41,175 nucleotides of DNA from a virus. The notes under the pieces are model-generated. The model made no database searches. It saw only the letters and a list, made by a program, of their open reading frames with translations, and was not told the DNA's origin. The stretch covers positions 1-41,175 of the IMG/VR virus record IMGVR_UViG_3300034120_001198. One strand, given 5' to 3'. The position numbers and the translations under genes are program-made. Positions 23,836 to 30,761 of the stretch are shown here, one piece after another (the first letter of the stretch is position 1; every line of letters begins with the position of its first letter).

Positions 23836-24006
23836 ATGAAACAAAAAGGATATATAAAAAATTTAGGTTACTACTATAGTAAAAATTTTAATCAGTGGTT
23901 TTTAAGTGCCAGTTATTTTAGAAACGGAGAATTTAACAAAATCAGTTTTAAAATTGATAAACCATTTAAAAACGAAAAACAATTAAGAAATTTTTTAAAC
24001 AATTAA
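23836..24006 (+). CDS. Small hypothetical protein rich in aromatic residues
   Basis: 56 residues (MKQKGYIKNLGYYYSKNFNQ...), beta-like, with AAAACCATG start four bases after the previous stop. No family recognised. Confidence 0.6.
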   Translation: MKQKGYIKNLGYYYSKNFNQWFLSASYFRNGEFNKISFKIDKPFKNEKQLRNFLNN

Positions 24007-24018
24007 AACCAAAAAACC

Positions 24019-24555
24019 ATGAAAACAATGTTGAAAGAAATCGAAAAAATGAAAACTAAAAACTTTAATTTAAAAGTTTTAAAGGAAAATTGTTCAGTAG
24101 AATTAAACGGAAGTTTTGAACTAAAAAAAGGAAGTTTTAAAATAGTTTATAATTATTGGGCAAAAACTTATGAATATAAAGATTTTAAAAATTTATATTT
24201 TATAGATGATTTTGAAATTGGAATAGACAAATGTTTTTTTTCAAATTTAGAAATAAATAATTTGAATGATTTTAAAAATACAATGCAAAGTTTTGGAATA
24301 GACGAAATAAAAAATATTTTTGAAATTACTCACGAAGAAGAAAGAAATTTTATGTATGAATGTTTAAAAAATCATGTTGTAATGAAAAAAATAAATCCTT
24401 TCTCAACATTTGATTTTGAATTAACAAATGAAGAAAAAAGAAATCTGTTTTTAAATGCTTATGCAATTAATAAAAAAATTCGTACAGATAGACATTTTTT
24501 GAATCAATTTAACGTTAGAGAAGAAGATTTGAAAGAAATTAACGAAAATAAATAA
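24019..24555 (+). CDS. Hypothetical early protein
   Basis: 178 residues. A beta-rich first half (NCSVELNGSFELKKGSFKIV) and helical second half. No family recognised; AACCATG start. The codons are more AT-rich than in the late genes. Confidence 0.65.
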   Translation: MKTMLKEIEKMKTKNFNLKVLKENCSVELNGSFELKKGSFKIVYNYWAKTYEYKDFKNLYFIDDFEIGIDKCFFSNLEINNLNDFKNTMQSFGIDEIKNIFEITHEEERNFMYECLKNHVVMKKINPFSTFDFELTNEEKRNLFLNAYAINKKIRTDRHFLNQFNVREEDLKEINENK

Positions 24556-24586
24556 ACCCAATATAAACCAATAAAAACATAGAATC

Positions 24587-25480
24587 ATGAAAAAAGTTTT
24601 CACAAGTTCAGTTCAAGTTTGCCATTTATTCGCACAAAGAACCCAAGACGAAGCCACAACAAGTACGAGAAATTTATTTTTTGAGGATAGAAATAAAATT
24701 TATTCGTATGGTAGGCATTATTTATTAGCTGAATTTATAAACGATGAAACTATATTAATAAATAATAGTGGGTATAGTAACACAACATCAAAACATATTT
24801 CAGAAATAACCCAAGCCACACGACAATATAAACAACACTTTTTTAAAGATATTTGTTTGCAAAACGTTTATAATAGAATTTTAAACGCAAGTAAAAAATT
24901 AATTAACGCAAGAAAAAAAGAAGTTTATTCGCTTGAAATTATTAACGCATTTGAAAGCTTTACAAGTTTTTTAAATGAGTTCAAACAGTATGTTAATTAC
25001 TCATCTAGTTACTATAGTTATGGTAGTTATAATTTAACAAGTGAAAACGAATTAAAAAATAGTGATAAATTCAAAGAAATTCAAAGTATATATTTGCAGA
25101 TTTTTGAGAATAAAGAAAGTTTTATTGAAGCTGGCAAAGAACGACTAAAAAGAGAAAAAGAAAAGGCAAAAGAGAAACTGAAAAAAGACCTTGAAAAGTT
25201 TTTTACATATGAAATTGATTATATAAATACACGTGATCTAAAAGAGGACTTTTTAAGAATATCGCAAGACAAAACGCAAATAGAAACCACGCAACAAATA
25301 AGAATCGACATAAACGAAGCTAAAGCCCTTTACAGACTAATAAAGGAGGGAAAAGAGATCAAAGGATATAAAATAGGATATTACACAGTAATTTCATTAA
25401 ATGGAGTTTTAAAAGTAGGTTGCCACAATATTAACCGAAACAATTTAACCGAAATAGGGGAGCAAATTATTAACTTATAA
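24587..25480 (+). CDS. Hypothetical early protein with coiled-coil centre
   Basis: 297 residues. N-terminal part has SVQVCHLFAQRTQDEATTST, the middle a strongly charged helix (ERLKREKEKAKEKLKKDLEK), and the end a small beta domain (GKEIKGYKIGYYTVISLNGV). The C-terminal part resembles small domains that end other phage hypothetical proteins, but I cannot name it. Largest protein of its operon. Confidence 0.65.
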   Translation: MKKVFTSSVQVCHLFAQRTQDEATTSTRNLFFEDRNKIYSYGRHYLLAEFINDETILINNSGYSNTTSKHISEITQATRQYKQHFFKDICLQNVYNRILNASKKLINARKKEVYSLEIINAFESFTSFLNEFKQYVNYSSSYYSYGSYNLTSENELKNSDKFKEIQSIYLQIFENKESFIEAGKERLKREKEKAKEKLKKDLEKFFTYEIDYINTRDLKEDFLRISQDKTQIETTQQIRIDINEAKALYRLIKEGKEIKGYKIGYYTVISLNGVLKVGCHNINRNNLTEIGEQIINL

Positions 25481-25492
25481 AAAATAAAAACC

Positions 25493-25855
25493 ATGTTTAC
25501 AGAAGTCCAAAAACAAGAGATCAAAGAAATTTTCAAAAGTGGAAATTTTACATTTTTAGAAAATTCAGTTGATATAAATAATTTGTTAGATATAAAATTT
25601 AAAGATTTAGACGATTTTAACGAAACTTTAAATCACTACATTAACGAGCATGAAATAATTTATTATTCTGTAGCTATAGACTTTTTAAGGGATAATGATA
25701 CAAGCCTTAGAGAATCTATGGAAATAGCTGAGGATTTCGGATACAGCCCAAAAAACCTATCTTCTGAAATACTTGCAACTTTATTATTTCAAAAGTACGC
25801 ACATGATGAAGCAGGCTTATTAATTGAAGAAATAGAAAATTTATTAATTGATTAA
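25493..25855 (+). CDS. Hypothetical early protein of a phage-conserved type
   Basis: 120 residues. The segment AIDFLRDNDTSLRESMEIAE, then GYSPKNLSSEILATLLFQ, is of a type I associate with phage proteins of unknown function: a DxSLxES helix followed by an NLSSExLATLL helix. AACCATG start. Confidence 0.65.
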   Translation: MFTEVQKQEIKEIFKSGNFTFLENSVDINNLLDIKFKDLDDFNETLNHYINEHEIIYYSVAIDFLRDNDTSLRESMEIAEDFGYSPKNLSSEILATLLFQKYAHDEAGLLIEEIENLLID

Positions 25856-25866
25856 AATTTAAGATC

Positions 25867-26481
25867 ATGAGAAAAGAAACAAAAACGTTTGAAATATACA
25901 CTTTTGAAGAACTGCCAACAGAAGTACAAAACGAGCTAATAAAAAAGAATAGGGATATTAATACTTTCTATGAATATTGGCATGATTATTTAATTGAAGA
26001 TTTCAAAGAAGATGATTCTATATTTAATAAAACAAAAGTTTATTATTCTGGTTTCTGGAGTCAAGGCGATGGAGCAGTATTTTTGTATGACAGAATAAAC
26101 CAAGATTTTTTTTATCAATTTATAGAAAAAGAATGCAATTTTTTAACTGAAAAAAGAAAGCAGCTAATAATAAATAATGTTACAGCCCACGCAAAAAACA
26201 CACATAGTTTTAGATACTACCATGAGAAAAGCAGTACGCACCAGGTAGAATTAGAAACAAATGAAACCTTGAACCATCATAAACATACTAATATTATTAA
26301 TTTATTAGAACGTATTGAAAATATTTTTGAAGCTTATTTAATAGATACCTTTGAAAATATATGCATAGACTTTTACAGAAGTTTAGAAAGTCACTTTAAT
26401 TTTTTGCAAGAAGATGAACAAGTAAAAGAAACTTTAATAAGTTTAGAAAAAGAATATTTAATTGATAGTACAGAATATTAA
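25867..26481 (+). CDS. Phage protein with FxGFWSQGDGA motif
   Basis: 204 residues. The opening FEIYTFEELPTEVQNELIKK followed by a WHDYLIEDFKED helix and YYSGFWSQGDGAVFLYD (about 58-74) matches a family of phage hypothetical proteins with the same F-ELs..-A and SGFWSQGDGA signatures. Function unknown to me. Start in an AAGATCATG context. Confidence 0.7.
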   Translation: MRKETKTFEIYTFEELPTEVQNELIKKNRDINTFYEYWHDYLIEDFKEDDSIFNKTKVYYSGFWSQGDGAVFLYDRINQDFFYQFIEKECNFLTEKRKQLIINNVTAHAKNTHSFRYYHEKSSTHQVELETNETLNHHKHTNIINLLERIENIFEAYLIDTFENICIDFYRSLESHFNFLQEDEQVKETLISLEKEYLIDSTEY

Positions 26482-26498
26482 TAACTAAATTTTAAACC

Positions 26499-26789
26499 AT
26501 GGAAACGACAAACAAAAACAAACTAATTAATAAAATAGTAGAAGAAAGAAACGGACACTATGTACACGCAATAGAAGTTATTAATGTATATGAAATAGAA
26601 TCTATAATTGAAGCAGTTTTCGACACATACGAAAGCGAAGAAATTACAGCCACAGATATTTTTTATTTCTTTGATAGTATAGAAGTTTATCACCTGGAAG
26701 ATCAAGAAATGACAGAAGAACAGAACAAGCAGAACGAAGAAAAAGTTTATAATTTTAATTTTGAAGAATACATAAACCCGACCTTATGA
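26499..26789 (+). CDS. Acidic hypothetical early protein
   Basis: 96 residues, highly acidic (EMTEEQNKQNEEKVYNFNFE). No family recognised; acidity would suit DNA mimicry or protein inhibition, but this is speculation. AAACCATGG start and an ATGA junction with the membrane peptide that follows. Confidence 0.65.
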   Translation: METTNKNKLINKIVEERNGHYVHAIEVINVYEIESIIEAVFDTYESEEITATDIFYFFDSIEVYHLEDQEMTEEQNKQNEEKVYNFNFEEYINPTL

Positions 26790-26905
26790 GAAGAACAGAA
26801 AAAAACACCTCCAGGATAATTTTATTTATAATTGACGTGATCGCATTAATTTTAGTGTTTATCTTTTGGTTACTCGTAGTTAAGTACACCTTTAGACCAA
26901 AATAA
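26786..26905 (+). CDS. Single-pass membrane peptide
   Basis: 39 residues: a basic start (MRRTEKNTSR), one clear membrane helix (about 11-32, IILFIIDVIALILVFIFWLL) and a basic tail (KYTFRPK). ATGA junction with the previous gene supports translation. Possibly an early membrane effector. Confidence 0.65.
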   Translation: MRRTEKNTSRIILFIIDVIALILVFIFWLLVVKYTFRPK

Positions 26906-26916
26906 ATAACAACAAC

Positions 26917-27111
26917 ATGGAAAGCAAAACTATAAAAACATTAAACGTTAATTATACAATTCAAGAGAGTACAAATATTAAAAATAGATACTATATTCAA
27001 AGGATTAGTAATTTAACAGACACCTACAGAGGTGAAGCAATTTTAAATAATATAACAGATATTAATTTGATAGATTTAGAGTTAATTAAAACGTTAAATT
27101 TTGAATATTAA
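26917..27111 (+). CDS. Small hypothetical protein
   Basis: 64 residues, beta-like N-terminal half (TIKTLNVNYTIQES) and an IDLELIKTLNFEY end. No family recognised. Start context ACAACATGG. Confidence 0.6.
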   Translation: MESKTIKTLNVNYTIQESTNIKNRYYIQRISNLTDTYRGEAILNNITDINLIDLELIKTLNFEY

Positions 27112-27156
27112 AACAAGTAAACAACATGATTAAATACATTGATACATCATAGAGAA

Positions 27157-27185
27157 AAGCAAACCATAAGCAAACAATAAGCAAA
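27157..27185 (+). repeat. 11-base phased AAGCAAA array A (three copies)
   Basis: AAGCAAA starts at 27157, 27168 and 27179, exactly 11 bases apart, in the 106-base gap before the gene at 27218. Same motif and period as arrays at 28058-28141 (inverted) and 29313-29363. Confidence 0.8.
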
Positions 27186-27217
27186 AAACAATTTATTAAT
27201 TAAAAATTATATTAAAA

Positions 27218-27451
27218 ATGTATTCGATTAGTTTAAATTTCAGTGAGTTAAAAAAGATTGAAAAATTTATTTCAAAAAATGGAAATGAATTTATTTCAGT
27301 TACAATGTTTATGAATGATACAGCAGATAAGTTTGGAAACACAATCCAGCTTAAAGCGAAGTTAGGGAACGAGTTTATATTTGTCGGTAATGGTAAGAAA
27401 TTTGTAAAAAAAGAAAGCAATGCAGAAGTTAAGAACGACCTACCTTTTTAG
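27218..27451 (+). CDS. Small protein with SSB-type C-terminal tip
   Basis: 77 residues. The end, EVKNDLPF, resembles the acidic-DLPF/DIPF tip by which SSB recruits partners. The body (VTMFMNDTADKFGNTIQLKA) resembles a family of short Bacteroidota proteins with NDxxDKxGN and a terminal DLPF. A role in binding DNA or mimicking the SSB tip is inferred; a full OB fold is not evident in so short a protein. Preceded by array A. Confidence 0.65.
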   Translation: MYSISLNFSELKKIEKFISKNGNEFISVTMFMNDTADKFGNTIQLKAKLGNEFIFVGNGKKFVKKESNAEVKNDLPF

Positions 27452-27641
27452 TAAGGCTATCTTACTTTTTCCTTTAATAGTTGCTTTATTTATATTAGAT
27501 AGATTCCTGCTATGTTTACTAATTCATATAGAAAGTAAGAATTTAACTAATTGGTTAACCGATAAAGAACAATTAAAGGGCAGTATTATTAGAGTTGTAC
27601 TAATTTACACTATATTATTACTAATTTATTTCTTTAATTAA
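27420..27641 (+). CDS. Two-helix membrane protein
   Basis: 73 residues with two membrane helices (about 9-36, LFSKAILLFPLIVALFILDR and onward, and 54-72, GSIIRVVLIYTILLLIYFF). Its start lies inside the end of the previous gene, and a terminator follows. No family recognised; could be a second holin-like or superinfection protein. Confidence 0.6.
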   Translation: MQKLRTTYLFSKAILLFPLIVALFILDRFLLCLLIHIESKNLTNWLTDKEQLKGSIIRVVLIYTILLLIYFFN

Positions 27642-27660
27642 CACTAAAAAAGACAAAATT

Positions 27661-27694
27661 AAGGGGTAAAAGTTAAATTTTATCCCTTTTTTTT
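27661..27694 (+). terminator. Rho-independent terminator of the third early operon
   Basis: An 11-base-pair stem, AAGGGGTAAAA with TTTTATCCCTT, loop GTTAAA, followed by eight T bases. It lies 20 bases after the membrane protein gene. Confidence 0.92.
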
Positions 27695-27835
27695 ATGCTT
27701 AAAAGGCTGGTTTTCAGTTAAAAGGTCGATTTTCTCGGTCTGTGGCGAGAATGATTATTTATATATGCCCCTCTAGAATTTTCGTCAAAAAATACTTTTT
27801 TATAACAAACTTATAACTTTTTGGTTGTCTATGTG

Positions 27836-27871
27836 TCCTTTGTTTCCTTAATATCCTTAGTTTCCTTAATG
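27836..27871 (+). repeat. Four 9-base TCCTT repeats
   Basis: TCCTTTGTT, TCCTTAATA, TCCTTAGTT and TCCTTAATG lie end to end. The 9-base period equals that of the CCTGGATCA array, with a different sequence. Possible iterons or operator half-sites. Confidence 0.65.
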
Positions 27872-28002
27872 CTTAACGTTTTGTTGGGCTTAACAAGATG
27901 ATAAGATGGAATTATTTGAATCTGGAATTGAATTTTGCCTAAAAAATTTCTGTATGAAAATGATTTTTATTATAAATTTATAATAGATTAAATAAGTAAG
28001 TA

Positions 28003-28034
28003 TTGAGAGATAATGATTGAATCTCGTAATTTTG
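28003..28034 (+). promoter_or_regulatory. Promoter just upstream of array B
   Basis: TTG at 28003-28005, 21 bases, TAATTTTG at 28027-28034. Transcription would start near 28041 and run directly into the eight-copy array, so a protein bound there could block it. Confidence 0.6.
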
Positions 28035-28057
28035 CAAAAATATTTTTGTGCTTATAT

Positions 28058-28141
28058 TTTGCTCAATGTTTGCTTCGTATTTGCTTATCGTTTGCTTACC
28101 ATTTGCTTCGCTTTCGCTTCGCATTAGCTTATTTTTTGCTT
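28058..28141 (-). repeat. 11-base phased array B (eight inverted copies)
   Basis: TTTGCTT, the complement of AAGCAAA, occurs at 28069, 28080, 28091, 28102 and 28135 exactly. Single-mismatch copies fill 28058, 28113 and 28124. All eight starts are exactly 11 bases apart. The bases between heptamers vary, so only the heptamer and the period are kept, as for a protein binding one face of the helix. Confidence 0.88.
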
Positions 28142-28236
28142 TTTTATTTATTATAATATGGTTGTTTACAGACGATTATGTTTTTAGATTAGATTTAGTT
28201 TTATATGAATTATACTTAAAAAACAAAAAAAAGTGC

Positions 28237-28325
28237 TTATATTATTTAATATATTATTATTATTATTATAAGTATTATTATTATTATAGATATAATAATA
28301 TTATTAATAATATCTAATATTATTT
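28237..28325. repeat. AT microsatellite (TAT/ATT runs)
   Basis: A run of TAT and ATT triplets with short interruptions, ending in an inverted AATATTATTAATAATATT-like segment. It could be a DNA-unwinding element, a flexible spacer or replication slippage. No coding content. Confidence 0.7.
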
Positions 28326-28412
28326 TAATATAAGAGAGTTTTAAAAAGAAAAAAATATTTGATAAGTTTTTTTTCAACAATTTGATAAGTTATGATATTA
28401 TAGTTTATTAAT

Positions 28413-28420
28413 TATATTTG
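28413..28420 (+). promoter_or_regulatory. Promoter -7 box for packaging operon
   Basis: TATATTTG, 22 bases before the ATG at 28443. No TTG at the expected spacing. Two TTTGATAAGTT words just upstream, about two helical turns apart, might be activator sites for late expression. Confidence 0.5.
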
Positions 28421-28442
28421 TGATTAATAAAAAATATGAACT

Positions 28443-28781
28443 ATGGATTTTAAGATTGAGGGAAATGATTTGAATGAGTTGTTCCATTTGGTATGGGTGT
28501 GGTCGCATAATAAAGGATTGTTGGATAAGAATAATGTCCCTAAACAATTTATGAAGTGTCAAGAAGAACTGGGTGAGGGTTGTTCTGCGTACCTAAAAGG
28601 TAAAGAAAGTGAATTAGAGGACTTCTTAGGTGATTATTTTGTTACTGGTATAGTCTTATGCCACCAATTGGGTAAAACTCCATCAGATATGCTTAAAATA
28701 GCATTAAATGAGATATGGAATAGAAAAGGTAAGATGGTTAATGGTAGTTTTATTAAAGAAAGTGATTTATCTAGGAAATAA
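28443..28781 (+). CDS. MazG-like nucleotide pyrophosphohydrolase
   Basis: 112 residues. MKCQEELGEGCSAYLKGKES (39-58) gives the EExxE-type metal site, and ELEDFLGDYFVTGIVL (57-72) the ExxD site of all-alpha NTP pyrophosphohydrolases; the end IWNRKGKMVNGSFIKESDL is the usual closing motif of the phage-type subfamily. It probably hydrolyses NTPs or (p)ppGpp-like nucleotides to keep the host in a growth state. First gene of the late transcript. Confidence 0.82.
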   Translation: MDFKIEGNDLNELFHLVWVWSHNKGLLDKNNVPKQFMKCQEELGEGCSAYLKGKESELEDFLGDYFVTGIVLCHQLGKTPSDMLKIALNEIWNRKGKMVNGSFIKESDLSRK

Positions 28782-28814
28782 GTCGATTTAAGAGTGTTTT
28801 AATAGTTTAATGAT

Positions 28815-29309
28815 ATGGAAGATGGTATGAACATTGAAAATGGCTCAAATAACGTTAAAATAGAGCATTTGGCTATTGAGAAGAAGCAATTGGATGATAA
28901 TGTTGAGGAATCTAATGAAACTCCCCAATATGAGGTTGTTTATGAAAGACAAAAGGGTTTAGTAGGCAATTTAAAGAATAAAATAGCTGAAAGAGATAAA
29001 GCTAGAGAAGAAAGAGCTGAAATCCGTAGGCATAAAAAGACTAGAAGTAGTATTGTCATTGAGATATTGTCTATGATGACACCTAAAGCTAATAGTGTAA
29101 CTGGTGTAACGGAGAAGCAAGAGTTGGAATACTGGATGCACCTAGCACAAATACAGAAAGCACTAGAGGGTGATACTAATGCTTATCGTGAAGTAATGAA
29201 TAATGCTTATAAACCACACGCACTAGAGATAGAGCAAAGGGCTAGCACTCCAGATTTATCCGATCTTAGTGAAGATGAATTAAGAAAATTCTTATCAGAG
29301 GGTGAATAG
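28815..29309 (+). CDS. terS: Terminase small subunit (putative)
   Basis: 164 residues. A disordered, charged N-terminus is followed by a basic stretch (ERDKAREERAEIRRHKKTRS), a helical core with ALEGDTNAYREVMNNAYK (about 115-132), and a C-terminal STPDLSDLSEDELRKFL typical of terminase small subunits. It is directly upstream of the large subunit. TerS binds the packaging site and forms a ring. Arrays of 11-base-spaced heptamers lie on both sides (28058 and 29313), making it a candidate ligand (inference). Confidence 0.8.
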   Translation: MEDGMNIENGSNNVKIEHLAIEKKQLDDNVEESNETPQYEVVYERQKGLVGNLKNKIAERDKAREERAEIRRHKKTRSSIVIEILSMMTPKANSVTGVTEKQELEYWMHLAQIQKALEGDTNAYREVMNNAYKPHALEIEQRASTPDLSDLSEDELRKFLSEGE

Positions 29310-29312
29310 TTG

Positions 29313-29363
29313 AAGCAAACTAGAAGCAAACAGTAAGCAAAGTGTAAGCAAAACGTAAGCAAA
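29313..29363 (+). repeat. 11-base phased array C (five copies) between terminase genes
   Basis: AAGCAAA starts at 29313, 29324, 29335, 29346 and 29357, all exactly 11 bases apart, filling the 58-base gap between the terminase small and large genes. Each heptamer is preceded by G or T and separated by three variable bases (KAAGCAAANNN). No promoter box is seen here. Candidate pac element or operator. Confidence 0.88.
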
Positions 29364-29367
29364 AATT

Positions 29368-30729
29368 ATGGAACAGACAGAAATTAAGGAAGCACTAAGA
29401 ATGTATGCAAGGGCTGAATTGTCAAGAAGAAACTTTTGGGAATTTTGCTTATTTTATGATGGAGAGTTTTTCAGAAGTAGAGATTTTCTAAAACAAGTAG
29501 CTGATGCTTTTCAAGAAATATCAGAAAAGAAGATTAGAGCATTATCTGTGAGTATGCCACCTCGTGCTGGTAAATCATATATCACATCATTATTCTGTGC
29601 ATGGTCATTAGGGAACAATCCTAGAGAGAGTATAATGAGAAATACTTGTACATCTTCTTTGTATCTTAAATTCTCGTATGATGTTAGAAATATCGTAAAG
29701 CAAGAAAAGTTTACCATGGTGTTTCCAGATTTTGACTTAGCACCAGATAAAGCTAATCTACAAGGTTGGAATACTACCAATTCTAGACAAGTTGGTTACT
29801 TTGGTGCTGGTGTTGGTGGAACGATTATTGGTTTTGGTGCTACTATGCTAGCTATTACGGATGACTTGTATCGTGGTATGGAAGATGCTTTAAGTGATAC
29901 ACAAAATGAGAGGATATTACAATGGAAAGAAGCTACCCATGATTCACGTTTGGAACGTAACTGTTCAGTAATTGATATAGGTACTAGATGGTCTATTCAT
30001 GATGTGATTGGTCGAAATATTGAGCAAAAAAGGTATGATAAGAGTATAATCATATCTGCATTGGATGAAAAAGGAGAAACATTCTGTGCTGATGTTATGA
30101 GTACGGAACAATACTATGACATAAAGAAAAGAATCAATCCAGACATTTGGATTGCTGAATATATGCAAACTCCAGTAGATAGTAAAGGTAGGTTGTTTAA
30201 AGATTTGAAAATTATTGATGCTAGAGATTTTGAATCTATAAAGAAAAATATTCAAGGTGCTGTTGCCTATATTGATGTATCAGACCAAGGGAAAGACTAT
30301 ACTGCAATGGTAGTAGCTGTAATTGTGAACAAAGACATTTACATAGTTGATTACCTATACACCAAAGAAAATACTGATGTAACTATTCCATTATGTGCTG
30401 GATTGTTAGTTAAGTGGAAAGTGAACTACTGTAGGGTAGAAAGTAATGCAATGGGTGCTATTTTTGCTAGAACACTCCAAAAACAGACTAGAACACGCAT
30501 TTTACAAGTACATAACACTCAAAATAAGATGACTAGGATAATTATGGCTAGTTCAGTCATAAACAACTACTTTCAGTTCGTAAATAACGAAACTTCTTAT
30601 TATCAACGTTTTATGGATAATGTTTACTCTTTTTCACAAGAAGGGAAGAACAAAAATGATGATGCACCAGATTGTTTAGCTGGATTGGTTATATTTATTC
30701 GTTCAATGTTTAGGCACATAGAAATATAA
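29368..30729 (+). CDS. terL: Terminase large subunit
   Basis: 453 residues. ATPase: Walker A SMPPRAGKS (62-70) and Walker B TMLAITDDLY (159-168). Nuclease: first Asp in AYIDVSDQG (300-308, Asp303), Glu in CRVESN (355-360, Glu358), last Asp pair in NDDAPDCLAG (430-439). This is the DNA-packaging motor and headful or cos nuclease. It follows array C by four bases. Length is normal for the family. Confidence 0.95.
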   Translation: MEQTEIKEALRMYARAELSRRNFWEFCLFYDGEFFRSRDFLKQVADAFQEISEKKIRALSVSMPPRAGKSYITSLFCAWSLGNNPRESIMRNTCTSSLYLKFSYDVRNIVKQEKFTMVFPDFDLAPDKANLQGWNTTNSRQVGYFGAGVGGTIIGFGATMLAITDDLYRGMEDALSDTQNERILQWKEATHDSRLERNCSVIDIGTRWSIHDVIGRNIEQKRYDKSIIISALDEKGETFCADVMSTEQYYDIKKRINPDIWIAEYMQTPVDSKGRLFKDLKIIDARDFESIKKNIQGAVAYIDVSDQGKDYTAMVVAVIVNKDIYIVDYLYTKENTDVTIPLCAGLLVKWKVNYCRVESNAMGAIFARTLQKQTRTRILQVHNTQNKMTRIIMASSVINNYFQFVNNETSYYQRFMDNVYSFSQEGKNKNDDAPDCLAGLVIFIRSMFRHIEI

Positions 30730-30734
30730 TTTTA

Positions 30735-30742
30735 TAAATTTG
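30735..30742 (+). promoter_or_regulatory. Possible promoter box for second fibre cassette
   Basis: TAAATTTG matches TAnnTTTG and lies 19 bases before the ATG at 30762. No TTG at the expected distance, so only moderately supported. Confidence 0.4.
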
Positions 30743-30761
30743 TAAATAAAATTTATATATT

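Larger units (their letters stand above)
27642..28442. other. Long intergenic region: repeat arrays and promoters before the packaging genes
   Basis: About 800 bases without a convincing gene. Contents: terminator (27661), a small TTCTCG/CGAGAA hairpin near 27732-27751, four 9-base TCCTT repeats (27836-27871), a promoter (28003-28034), an eight-copy 11-base array (28058-28141), a long TAT/ATT microsatellite (about 28237-28325), a TTTGATAAGTT direct repeat near 28357 and 28380, and a promoter box at 28413. A frame at 28048-28317 starts with GTG, spans the array and the microsatellite, and is rejected as a gene. Confidence 0.6.

Noticed and set aside
27127-27153. Eight-codon frame before array A
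   Set aside because: Too short and not linked to neighbours; probably chance.
28048-28317. 89-residue plus-strand frame rich in Tyr and Leu
   Set aside because: It starts with GTG, crosses the 11-base array and then the TAT/ATT microsatellite, giving a low-complexity Tyr run. The array repeats in steps of 11, not a multiple of three, so it is not protein-driven.
29313-29363. CRISPR-like or coding repeat
   Set aside because: Heptamers with three-to-four-base gaps are far too short for CRISPR, and the segment lies between two genes with no open frame continuing through it.
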